Assembly (NCBI GenBank): GCA_945903925.1
Contig: CAMDPJ010000148.1
Coordinates: 1 to 5,923 of the forward strand
Length of the DNA: 5,923 nt
Direction: 5' to 3'
DNA from: Chryseobacterium gleum
GTDB lineage: Bacteria > Bacteroidota > Bacteroidia > Flavobacteriales_C > GCA-002722245
The notes under the pieces were generated by a model. The model was not told the origin of the DNA, made no database searches, and was given only the letters and a program-made list of their open reading frames with translations. A program made the translations under genes and the position numbers. Below, one piece after another: positions 1 to 5,923 of the stretch. Position 1 is the first letter of the stretch, and each line of letters begins with the position of its first letter.

Positions 1-694
1 AAAAGACAGCGCAGCAGCCGTTAAGTTGCATGTAAACAACTGGGTAAAGAGTCACGTTGTTTTGCAAAAAGCAGAAACCGAGCTGTATGCCGAAGAAAAG
101 AAATTCAGCAAACAACTAGAAGAATACAGAAATTCATTGATTCGTTATGCTTACGAAAAAAAGTACATTGCCGAGCATTTAGATACTTTAGTAACAGAAA
201 AAGAAATTCAAGCTTTTTACAATCAGAATGCTAAAAATTTTGAATTGAAGCAAGATGTGGTGCGTTTGCGTTACGCCTTGCTGAATAAAAAGAAAGGCGC
301 TTTAAAATCAAAGGTTAAAACGTTGTTGAAATCGAATAAAAAAACAGCTCAAAAAGATTTTCTTAATTTCTGCAAAAAGAATAAGGTGCAAGGTTATTGG
401 GACGATAGCACCTGGGTGTTTTTTGATGATTTTATGAATATAGTGCCTATAAAAACTTATAACAACGAAGATTTTTTGCGTTCGTCTAAATACTATGAAG
501 GGACAGATTCCGTTAATTACAGCCTCGTTACTTTTACTGATTTTAAAATTAAAGATGGTTCGGCTCCCTTGGAGTTTGAACGTGAGAAAATTAAAAGGAT
601 TATTTTAAATCAGCGAAAAATAAAATTGGTAGAAGAAATGGAGAAGGCGGTGTACGAAGAAGCGGTAAAAGATGGTGAAGTAGAAGAGTATTAA
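1..694 (+). CDS. SurA-like periplasmic foldase/PPIase-family protein, 5' end missing
   Basis: The reading frame is open from the left edge (first full codon at base 2) to the TAA at 692-694, so the start and signal peptide lie outside. A TTG at 26-28 could be read as a start, but the frame continues upstream as KDSAAAVKLHVNNW, which matches the usual run of this family, so I treat the gene as truncated. About 230 residues are visible. The first half is helical and charged, with a pattern typical of SurA_N/PpiC chaperones: AETELYAEE, LEEYRNSLIRYAYE, then VTEKEIQAFYNQNAKNFEL. The C-terminal part has a beta-like stretch followed by APLEFEREKIKRIILNQRK, the usual closing helix of these proteins. 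No parvulin catalytic signature (RHIL, GGxLG) is visible. By family knowledge it should act in the periplasm on unfolded outer-membrane proteins. It lies 43 bases upstream of surA on the same strand, probably in one operon. The broad family is fairly sure; enzymatic activity is doubtful. Confidence 0.75.
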   Translation, partial: KDSAAAVKLHVNNWVKSHVVLQKAETELYAEEKKFSKQLEEYRNSLIRYAYEKKYIAEHLDTLVTEKEIQAFYNQNAKNFELKQDVVRLRYALLNKKKGALKSKVKTLLKSNKKTAQKDFLNFCKKNKVQGYWDDSTWVFFDDFMNIVPIKTYNNEDFLRSSKYYEGTDSVNYSLVTFTDFKIKDGSAPLEFEREKIKRIILNQRKIKLVEEMEKAVYEEAVKDGEVEEY

Positions 695-737
695 GCGGCT
701 GTGCAAAAACAAAAAAAAATATTGGTAATCTTGCAGT
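695..737 (+). promoter_or_regulatory. A-rich leader before surA without a Shine-Dalgarno sequence
   Basis: This gap between the upstream foldase gene and surA holds an A-rich run (704-719, including nine A at 711-719). There is no AGGAGG-like element ahead of the ATG at 738. Bacteroidota often start translation from A-rich leaders instead of Shine-Dalgarno pairing, so this may be the initiation region. A TAATCTTG at 726-733 resembles the phylum's TAnnTTTG -7 box with one mismatch, but it is only 4 bases from the start codon and probably means nothing. I see no independent promoter, which favours co-transcription with the upstream gene. Confidence 0.3.
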
Positions 738-2072
738 ATGAAGTTAGTGTTTAGTGTTTTATTGTCAACAGTGGTTTATCTAGCAACAGCGCAACAGCAA
801 ATTGATGGTATTGCAGGCGTGGTGGGCGGACACGTAGTTTTAGAGTCGGATATATACATTCAAATGGAGCAAATGAAGCTGCAGGGTTTTCCTATTGCGG
901 AAGGTTCTCGTTGCGAATTGTTTGAAAATTTCATGTTTCAAAAACTATTGTTACAGCAAGCTGAGTTAGATAGCGTAGAGGTTTCCGATAAAGAGGTAGA
1001 AGATGAAATCAATCGTCGCTTACAATACCACCTTTCTCGTTTGGGCGGTTCTGAAGCCGAGTTTGAAAAAAATTATGGCAGTATTGTAGAGTTTAAGCAA
1101 ATGGAAATGCCTGTCATCAGAGAAGAGTTGTTGGTGCGTCAAATGCGTTCTCAAATTACAGGCGATATTAAAATTACGCCTTCTGAAGTGCGACAATATT
1201 TTGCTAGAATGCCCAGCGATAGTTTGCCCGTTATTCCTGCGAATTATGAAATTGCAGAGATTGCCATCAAGCCACAAATGAATGAGTTTGAAAGAGAACG
1301 TGTGATGAAAGAAATGCTGCGCGTTAGAAACGATATTGTTTTGGGCGGAAGAGATTTTGGCACTATGGCTTATCTTTTTTCTGATGATGGGTCTAAGGCA
1401 AATAACGGTGATTTGGGTTACATCAGCAGAGATCAGGTAGTAGCAGAGTTTGCGGCGGTGGCTTTTAGAATGAAAATCAATGAGGTTTCAGAAGTGTTTG
1501 AAACAGAATTTGGTTTCCATATTTTACAAGTATTAGAGAAAAAAGGGCAGTTGTTGAAGGTGCGCCATATCTTGAAAAAACCAAAAATGTACAATTTCGA
1601 TTTAGGCATTGCCAAAGCCAAAGCCGATTCTATTTACAAAGTATTGTTAGAGGGAAATAGCACTTTTGGTGAAATGGCATCGAAGTATTCTAGCGATCAA
1701 AATTCAAAAGGAAATGGTGGCATTTTGATGAATCCTAAAACAGGAGATTCAAAATTTATGGCCGAGGACTTAGACCCAGAGATTGCCGCGAAGGTGAGTC
1801 CGCTAAAACAAGGAATGTTTACCTTACCCGAAATGGCTATGGATTATGGAGGAGGAAGTTCTTACAAAATATACAAATTGGTAGCTTATACCGAGGCACA
1901 TCAAGCTAACTTGAGCGACGATTTTGAACAAATTAAAAATGCTGCTTTACAAGAAAAGCAGCAAGAAGCTATGCTGAAGTGGGTGCAAAAAAGATTAGAT
2001 GGTACCTATTCTCGTGTAAGTGCCAACTACCAATCTTGCGAACAAAGCGAGCGTTGGTTAACCAAAAAATAA
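738..2072 (+). CDS. surA: Periplasmic chaperone/peptidyl-prolyl cis-trans isomerase, SurA type
   Basis: This 444-residue protein has a signal peptide (residues 1-18, MKLVFSVLLS..YLATA, likely cut before QQQ). A SurA_N chaperone region follows at about 19-155, opening IDGIAGVVGGHVVLESDI. Two parvulin domains come next. The first (about 168-268) contains NGDLGYIS and ends FGFHILQVLEKKG. The second (about 272-388) opens LLKVRHILKKP and contains FGEMASKYSSD and GNGGIL. The C-terminal helical tail (389-444) ends in YQSCEQSERW, a form common in Bacteroidota SurA proteins. Length and order match the SurA family (E. coli SurA is about 428 residues). The role known for the family is to hold outer-membrane proteins unfolded in the periplasm and pass them to the BAM complex. 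Each parvulin domain keeps only one of the two conserved histidines: H261 in the first, H277 in the second. The ATG at 738 is chosen because it gives a good signal peptide. moxR follows 6 bases after the stop. Confidence 0.93.
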   Translation: MKLVFSVLLSTVVYLATAQQQIDGIAGVVGGHVVLESDIYIQMEQMKLQGFPIAEGSRCELFENFMFQKLLLQQAELDSVEVSDKEVEDEINRRLQYHLSRLGGSEAEFEKNYGSIVEFKQMEMPVIREELLVRQMRSQITGDIKITPSEVRQYFARMPSDSLPVIPANYEIAEIAIKPQMNEFERERVMKEMLRVRNDIVLGGRDFGTMAYLFSDDGSKANNGDLGYISRDQVVAEFAAVAFRMKINEVSEVFETEFGFHILQVLEKKGQLLKVRHILKKPKMYNFDLGIAKAKADSIYKVLLEGNSTFGEMASKYSSDQNSKGNGGILMNPKTGDSKFMAEDLDPEIAAKVSPLKQGMFTLPEMAMDYGGGSSYKIYKLVAYTEAHQANLSDDFEQIKNAALQEKQQEAMLKWVQKRLDGTYSRVSANYQSCEQSERWLTKK

Positions 2073-2078
2073 AGAGCC

Positions 2079-3041
2079 ATGAATTTTGAATCAGATGTTA
2101 AAGCTTTAGATTCTTTAAAAGAGGTAACAGAGAAGTTAGAAAAAGAAATAGGGAAGGTGATTGTAGGGCAGCAAGAGGCGGTACGCTTAGTGGTGATTTC
2201 TATTTTTAGCAACGGCCATGCTCTTTTGGTGGGCGTGCCTGGTTTGGCTAAAACCTTGTTGGTGAATTCTATAGCCAAGGCTTTGGGTTTGTCGTTCAAT
2301 AGAGTTCAGTTTACACCCGATTTAATGCCATCGGATATTATTGGTGCGGAAGTTTTAGATGAATCGCGCCACTTTAAATTTGTTAAGGGGCCTATTTTCG
2401 CTAACGTAGTTTTAGCCGATGAAATCAATCGTACTCCGCCCAAAACGCAAGCAGCATTGTTAGAGGCTATGCAAGAGAAAAGCGTTACGAATGCTGGTCA
2501 TTCTCATGCTTTACCACAACCATTTTTTGTTTTGGCTACGCAAAATCCAATTGAGCAAGAAGGAACTTATCCATTGCCCGAAGCGCAATTAGACCGTTTT
2601 ATGTTTAATATTTGGGTTGATTATCCAACTTATCAAGAGGAGATTGATGTGGTAAAGAGAACTACAATAAACATTTCTAGCGATATTCAGTCGGTACTTT
2701 CTGCCGAACAAATTTTATTCTACCAACAGTTGATTCGCAAGACGCCCGTTGCCGATAATGTTTTTGATTATGCGGTTAAATTGGCGCGTAAAACGCGTAA
2801 AGATTCTGCCGAAGCAACAGAAGATGTTAAGAAGTATTTGTACTGGGGCGCGGGTCCGCGTGCCTCACAATACCTCATTATTGGCGCAAAAGTAAATGCT
2901 GCTTTACGTGGTAAATATTCGCCCGACATTGAAGATGTTAAAGCTATTGCTGTTCCAATACTTCGCCATAGAATTTCACGTAACTATAAAGCCGAGGCTG
3001 ATGGAGTGAGTGTGGAGAAGATTATTGAGGGCTTGTTGTAG
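2079..3041 (+). CDS. MoxR-family AAA+ ATPase
   Basis: This 320-residue protein has all the core MoxR motifs. Walker A is GVPGLAKT (52-59). Walker B is VVLADEINR (110-118). Sensor 1 lies in ATQNPIEQEGTYPLPEAQ (153-170). The LDRF arginine finger is at 171-174 (R173), and the sensor 2 motif is WGAGPRAS (256-263). There is no signal peptide or membrane segment, so it should be cytoplasmic. Length is normal for the family (about 310-340) and no catalytic residue is missing. MoxR ATPases act as chaperone-like remodelers, often with VWA-domain or DUF58 proteins encoded next door. Here the gene follows surA by 6 bases and is followed by a convergent gene, so no partner is visible. Close spacing implies co-transcription and perhaps translational coupling with surA; the short AGAG before the ATG is at best a weak ribosome site. 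The exact target cannot be inferred from the sequence. Confidence 0.92.
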   Translation: MNFESDVKALDSLKEVTEKLEKEIGKVIVGQQEAVRLVVISIFSNGHALLVGVPGLAKTLLVNSIAKALGLSFNRVQFTPDLMPSDIIGAEVLDESRHFKFVKGPIFANVVLADEINRTPPKTQAALLEAMQEKSVTNAGHSHALPQPFFVLATQNPIEQEGTYPLPEAQLDRFMFNIWVDYPTYQEEIDVVKRTTINISSDIQSVLSAEQILFYQQLIRKTPVADNVFDYAVKLARKTRKDSAEATEDVKKYLYWGAGPRASQYLIIGAKVNAALRGKYSPDIEDVKAIAVPILRHRISRNYKAEADGVSVEKIIEGLL

Positions 3042-3065
3042 TTGATTGAAGTTATTTCTTTTTAT
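3042..3065. other. Convergent gap between moxR and the two-repeat gene
   Basis: Only 24 bases separate the stop codons of the two converging blocks. The sequence is T-rich (TTTCTTTTTATTTATTTA across 3054-3071) but has no GC-rich stem before it, so no standard intrinsic terminator is visible for either direction. Transcripts may end further inside the opposing gene, or through Rho. Confidence 0.5.
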
Positions 3066-3584
3066 TTATTTAGTCCAAACAGAACCATCACTCCAAGTGA
3101 TTTGTTGATTTGAGTTGAGCACTCCTGATACAGAGTTGTTGTTTAATTTATTGATAATCGTTAAGCCATTACTTTTAATAAAGCCTAAATATTCTACTCC
3201 TCCCTTGGTGTTTTTTATTCTAATGATATTTCCCGCTTGTTCTACATTTTTAGCTTCACCCGTTTTGTTTTTCCATGAACCACTAATTTCACGGTACCAC
3301 TCACTCCCATTACTCCAAGTAATAATCATATTGTCGGCAGAAATACTACCTGTAATGATGGTATTGTTGTCGATACTAAGACTAACAGAACTGCCATTTA
3401 GATTTCCATTCATTTTAAGCGCTTGGCGACTTACGATAAATTTCGCATCACTTTGCATAATAGACATTTTATTATTGGCGGCATCTAACCAGGTTCCATT
3501 TAAAGATAGAGTAGAGGAGAAAAGTTGAACAGAAGCAAATACTGCAACACTTACTGCAACAATGTGTTTTTCATAGAATTTCAT
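3066..3584 (-). CDS. Putative secreted protein of unknown function with two internal repeats
   Basis: I do not recognise this 172-residue protein. The N-terminus looks like a signal peptide: lysines at 2 and 6, a hydrophobic stretch IVAVSVAVFASVQLF at 8-22, then small residues; an uncleaved anchor is possible. The mature part is two copies of one unit, residues 28-99 and 100-172. Each opens with a short (L/I)-x-G-(T/S)-W (LNGTW at 28-32, ISGSW at 100-104) and closes with ITWS-(N/D)-GS-x-W (88-96, 162-170). The pattern of alternating hydrophobics, glycines and asparagines suggests beta sheet. It has no cysteines and no lipobox. It starts 13 bases after lolA stops, on the same strand, so it is probably the last gene of the ftsK-lolA unit, though no functional link is proven. 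An overlapping + strand frame (3115-3528) is less convincing because this frame has a signal peptide, an internal repeat and operon-like spacing. Confidence 0.72.
   Translation of the reverse strand: MKFYEKHIVAVSVAVFASVQLFSSTLSLNGTWLDAANNKMSIMQSDAKFIVSRQALKMNGNLNGSSVSLSIDNNTIITGSISADNMIITWSNGSEWYREISGSWKNKTGEAKNVEQAGNIIRIKNTKGGVEYLGFIKSNGLTIINKLNNNSVSGVLNSNQQITWSDGSVWTK
3069..3287 (-). repeat. Second protein-level repeat unit of the secreted protein
   Basis: This encodes residues 100-172: ISGSW at the start and ITWSDGSVW near the end, the last residues of the protein. It parallels the preceding unit at 3288-3503. The spacing between the closing motifs is 74 codons. Confidence 0.7.
3085..3101. 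repeat. Short direct repeat copy with a perfect 6-bp inverted repeat
   Basis: This 17-base stretch matches 3307-3323 at 15 of 17 positions. Within it, 3087-3092 and 3096-3101 are perfect inverted repeats around a CCA loop (ATCACT-CCA-AGTGAT). It lies inside the codons for I-T-W-S-D of the second repeat unit, which probably explains it. It is also 46 bases past the moxR stop, so it could act as a weak hairpin on that transcript. Confidence 0.5.
3288..3503 (-). repeat. First protein-level repeat unit of the secreted protein
   Basis: This encodes residues 28-99: LNGTW at the start and ITWSNGSEW near the end. The middle of the two units is much less alike than the ends, so the duplication is probably old or only the structural residues are conserved. 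Confidence 0.7.
3307..3323. repeat. Short direct repeat copy with a perfect 6-bp inverted repeat
   Basis: This is the partner of 3085-3101. It reads ATTACT-CCA-AGTAAT at 3309-3323, again a perfect 6-bp stem with a CCA loop. It covers the codons for I-T-W-S-N of the first repeat unit. The two differences from the other copy fall on a single base pair of the stem. Confidence 0.5.
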
Positions 3585-3597
3585 TAGGTGGTATTTA

Positions 3598-4251
3598 TTA
3601 TTCTACTGTAACGTCGTTTAAAGCGCAACCCGGACAATCTTTAGCAGGACTGTATTCAAAGTCGAAATCCGGCATAACTACATTGGGAACCAATTTTTTC
3701 AAAATAATGGTGATTACTTTAGCTGAACGCTTTTCGGCAAAGTCCATTCTATAAATTTGTTTTCCTGCTTTATCAACGCAGATGGTGATTTTTCTAAACT
3801 GACTTTTATTCGTTGCATCGGGAACCAATTCAATTATTTGGTAGATTTTGGCGTTCATTTTCTTTTCGCCAATGTATTTACTTTTGAACCCTTTCTTATA
3901 GATAGTGAAGATTTCGTTGGGTTTAATTCCTCCCGATGTGCTTGCAGATACTACATCTTTATCAACACTCTTGTCGGTTTTATTGATAGTCCACACAAAT
4001 TTACCATTGCATTTTTTAGTGGCACCAAACAAAGTGTAAGCGTATTTGGCACCTTTTAATTTTAATGTTCCTGCTTTTTTGTCGTTTTGCTTGGTAGTGG
4101 TATCACTAATGTTGAATTCGAAATCTACAGTGGTGGTGGTGTAGGCTTTGTTTTTGTTGCTTACATCATCTAGAATTTTTGTTGCTACTGCGTCTTGCTG
4201 AGCAACTAAAGCCAGAGGAAGAAAAGCGAGTACTAAGAGAATTTTTTTCAT
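3598..4251 (-). CDS. lolA: LolA-type periplasmic lipoprotein carrier
   Basis: This 217-residue protein has a clear signal peptide (MKKILLVLAFLPLALVA, cut near residue 17-18 before QQDAV). A LolA-like fold pattern follows. ILDDVSNKNKAYTTTTVDFEFNI (26-48) matches the opening helix and first strand of the family. The strands GTLKLKGAKYAYTLFG (61-76) and KFVWTINKTDKSV (84-96) come next, then KIYQIIELVPD and ITICVDKAGKQIYRMDF. The C-terminal FDFEYSP resembles the usual end of Bacteroidota LolA proteins. LolA accepts outer-membrane lipoproteins from the inner-membrane LolCDE exporter and carries them across the periplasm. The neighbourhood supports the call: ftsK ends 28 bases upstream on the same strand, as in the E. 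coli ftsK-lolA pair. An odd point is a CPGC pair (C206, C209) just before the end, in addition to C81 and C158. The start has the typical MKK beginning. The family is fairly sure; substrate range is inferred. Confidence 0.85.
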   Translation of the reverse strand: MKKILLVLAFLPLALVAQQDAVATKILDDVSNKNKAYTTTTVDFEFNISDTTTKQNDKKAGTLKLKGAKYAYTLFGATKKCNGKFVWTINKTDKSVDKDVVSASTSGGIKPNEIFTIYKKGFKSKYIGEKKMNAKIYQIIELVPDATNKSQFRKITICVDKAGKQIYRMDFAEKRSAKVITIILKKLVPNVVMPDFDFEYSPAKDCPGCALNDVTVE

Positions 4252-4279
4252 GAATCAAATATCTTTATCGGTGCACAAT

Positions 4280-5923
4280 TTAAGAGTTATTTTTTGAATT
4301 CAAATACTGTTCCAAGCTGTATTCATCTGGAAAAAGAACTTGGCGGGCTTTTGAACCTTCAAACGGCCCAATAATACCAGCCGACTCCAATTGGTCAACA
4401 ATTCTACCTGCTCTGTTGTAGCCTAATTTTAACCTTCTTTGTAATAATGAGGCAGAACCTTGTTGGTGCATTACCACCATTTTAGCAGCTTCCATGAACA
4501 GAGGATCGCGCTCATCGGGGTTAATGTCTTCGTGGCCAGATGTTGCATCAGGGTCATTGTACTCAGGCAATTGAAAAGCATCTGAATAACCTTTTTGAGA
4601 GCCAATGAACTCACAAATTCTTTCTACTTCGGGCGTATCAACAAAGGCGCATTGCACACGTTTTAAATCGCTACCAGTAGAAATCAACATATCACCTCGG
4701 CCTATTAACTGGTCGGCACCTCCTGCATCTAAAATAGTTCTTGAATCGATTTTAGAGGTCACTTTAAAAGCAATACGTGCAGGGAAATTGGCTTTGATGG
4801 TACCAGTGATAATATTTACTGAAGGACGCTGCGTAGCAACAATTAAGTGAATACCAATAGCTCTGGCTAATTGCGCCAAACGAGCGATAGGCGTTTCAAT
4901 TTCTTTCCCGGCCGTCATAATTAAATCGGCAAACTCATCAATCACCAATACTATATAAGGAAGGAACTTGTGTCCTTTCTCAGGATTCAATTTGCGTTGA
5001 ACAAATTTCTCGTTGTACTCTTTTAAATTACGGCACTGTGCTATTTTCAATAATTCGTAGCGATTATCCATTTCAATACACAATGAATTCACTGTGTTTA
5101 CCACCTTTTTGGTTTCGGTAATAATAGCTTCTTCACTATCGGGTAGCTTGGCCAAGAAATGACGAACGAGTTTGTTGTATAGGGTAAGCTCAACTTTTTT
5201 AGGGTCAACCAAAACCAGTTTCAACTGAGCTGGATGTTTTTTGTAAAGCAAGGAAACTAAAACAGCATTCAATCCCACCGATTTACCTTGTCCGGTTGCA
5301 CCAGCCATTAATAAATGCGGCATTTTTGCTAAGTCGGTAACATATATTTCATTCGAAATAGTTTTACCCAATACAATAGGCAATTCCATTTTAGAGTCTT
5401 GGAAAGCTTTAGAGGCAATGACCGTTCTCATAGAGACGATATCGGGCTTCTGGTTGGGAACCTCAATACCAATTGTGCCTTTACCAGGAATAGGTGCGAT
5501 GATACGAATACCTAAGGCAGATAAACTTAAGGCGATGTCGTCTTCTAGGTTTTTTATTTTTGATATTCTAACGCCAGGCGCGGGAACAATTTCATATAAA
5601 GTGACCGTCGGACCAATAGTAGCCTTGATTTGAGAGATGTCGATACTATAGTTTTTTAGTGTATCGATAATTCTGTTTTTGTTGGCTTCTAATTCGTTTT
5701 GTTCAACAGTATTGCCAGCAACTTCATATTCTTTTAAAAGGTCGATGCCAGGGAAAGTGTAGGAACCTAAATCTAAAGTAGGGTCGTATTCGCCGTGTTG
5801 TTCTACTAACACATTAATTTCTTCCTGAGAAAGAATTTCTTCTTTAACTGCAGGTTTTTCAACCTCCATTTTTATGTCGCTTGCCGCAATTGCCGCAAAA
5901 TAGACTTCTTCTTCAGGCTCGGG
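4280..5923 (-). CDS. ftsK: DNA translocase FtsK, N-terminal part missing
   Basis: The frame runs from the right edge to the TAA at 4280-4282, giving about 547 visible residues. An ATG at 5867-5869 is internal: the frame continues upstream as an acidic, alanine-containing linker, so the membrane-anchor domain lies outside. Numbering from that ATG: the alpha/beta translocase region begins near LDLGSYTFPGIDLL (32-45) and IGPTVTLYEIVPAPGVRISKI (85-105). Walker A is GATGQGKS (190-197), Walker B is IVLVIDEFADL (306-316), and ATQRPSVNIITG is at 345-356. The C-terminal winged-helix gamma domain (about 454-515) contains QGSASLLQRRLKLGYNRAGRI and binds polar DNA motifs in known FtsK proteins. All ATPase motifs look intact. 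FtsK is a hexameric septal pump that clears the chromosome from the division site and activates XerCD recombination. The segment RHFLAKLPDSEEAII (236-250) looks typical of Bacteroidota. It leads the ftsK-lolA-small protein unit; its promoter is not in the window. Confidence 0.95.
   Translation of the reverse strand, partial: PEPEEEVYFAAIAASDIKMEVEKPAVKEEILSQEEINVLVEQHGEYDPTLDLGSYTFPGIDLLKEYEVAGNTVEQNELEANKNRIIDTLKNYSIDISQIKATIGPTVTLYEIVPAPGVRISKIKNLEDDIALSLSALGIRIIAPIPGKGTIGIEVPNQKPDIVSMRTVIASKAFQDSKMELPIVLGKTISNEIYVTDLAKMPHLLMAGATGQGKSVGLNAVLVSLLYKKHPAQLKLVLVDPKKVELTLYNKLVRHFLAKLPDSEEAIITETKKVVNTVNSLCIEMDNRYELLKIAQCRNLKEYNEKFVQRKLNPEKGHKFLPYIVLVIDEFADLIMTAGKEIETPIARLAQLARAIGIHLIVATQRPSVNIITGTIKANFPARIAFKVTSKIDSRTILDAGGADQLIGRGDMLISTGSDLKRVQCAFVDTPEVERICEFIGSQKGYSDAFQLPEYNDPDATSGHEDINPDERDPLFMEAAKMVVMHQQGSASLLQRRLKLGYNRAGRIVDQLESAGIIGPFEGSKARQVLFPDEYSLEQYLNSKNNS

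Noticed and set aside
26..694. TTG at 26 as the true start of the first gene
   Set aside because: The frame is open to the window edge and the residues upstream of the TTG continue the family pattern, and no signal peptide follows the TTG.
726..733. TAATCTTG as a Bacteroidota -7 promoter box for surA
   Set aside because: It has one mismatch to TAnnTTTG and sits 4 bases from the start codon, leaving no room for a leader; no matching -33 TTG element was established.
1020..1277. - strand frames inside surA and across the surA-moxR junction (also 1433-1621 and 2027-2299)
   Set aside because: They lie opposite well-supported genes, show no recognisable motifs and no operon context.
3085..3323. 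The 17-base repeat pair as a CRISPR or mobile-element signature
   Set aside because: There are only two copies, they lie in equivalent codons of a duplicated protein unit, and no terminal repeats, transposase or further spacers are present.
3115..3528. A 137-codon + strand frame opposite the two-repeat gene
   Set aside because: The - strand frame has a signal peptide, internal repeats and operon spacing; the + frame is a hydrophobic, low-complexity shadow without family features.
3757..4059. A 100-codon + strand frame opposite lolA
   Set aside because: It is fully inside lolA, which is a recognised family; no features of its own.
4605..4850. + strand frames inside ftsK (also 5418-5633)
   Set aside because: They mirror conserved FtsK ATPase and beta-domain codons on the other strand.
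4280..5869. ATG at 5869 as the true start of ftsK
   Set aside because: The frame stays open to the right edge with an acidic linker, and an FtsK starting here would lack its membrane anchor.

Overview
The window looks like a piece of a Bacteroidota chromosome. It is AT-rich and the genes are tightly packed. Their starts lack clear Shine-Dalgarno sequences. The protein set also fits: a SurA-type chaperone preceded by a second SurA-like protein, a MoxR ATPase, and an FtsK followed by LolA, with the RHFLAKLPDSEEAII segment in FtsK that I associate with this phylum. I cannot place it below phylum with confidence.

Layout: two gene blocks point towards each other. On the + strand (1-3041) lie the 3' part of a SurA-like periplasmic foldase (cut by the left edge), a full surA-type peptidyl-prolyl isomerase/chaperone, and a MoxR-family AAA+ ATPase starting 6 bases after surA stops. 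On the - strand, reading from right to left, lie the 3' two thirds or so of ftsK (cut by the right edge), a lolA-type lipoprotein carrier, and a small secreted protein of unknown function built from two copies of a roughly 73-residue unit. The blocks meet in a 24-base gap (3042-3065) with no convincing terminator. No intergenic stretch exceeds about 45 bases. I see no tRNA, rRNA, CRISPR array, insertion sequence, attachment site or riboswitch.

How the genes fit together: most of the content concerns building the cell envelope. SurA and its neighbour would escort unfolded outer-membrane proteins across the periplasm. LolA would carry lipoproteins from the inner to the outer membrane. FtsK links chromosome segregation to the division septum, and ftsK-lolA adjacency is also known from Escherichia coli. 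The MoxR ATPase probably remodels a partner protein, but no VWA or DUF58 partner gene lies beside it here.

This is mainly ordinary core genome, and I do not see an obvious new system. The least explained item is the two-repeat secreted protein at 3066-3584. Its two copies share a W-S-(N/D)-G-S-x-W motif whose DNA forms a small perfect inverted repeat in both copies.
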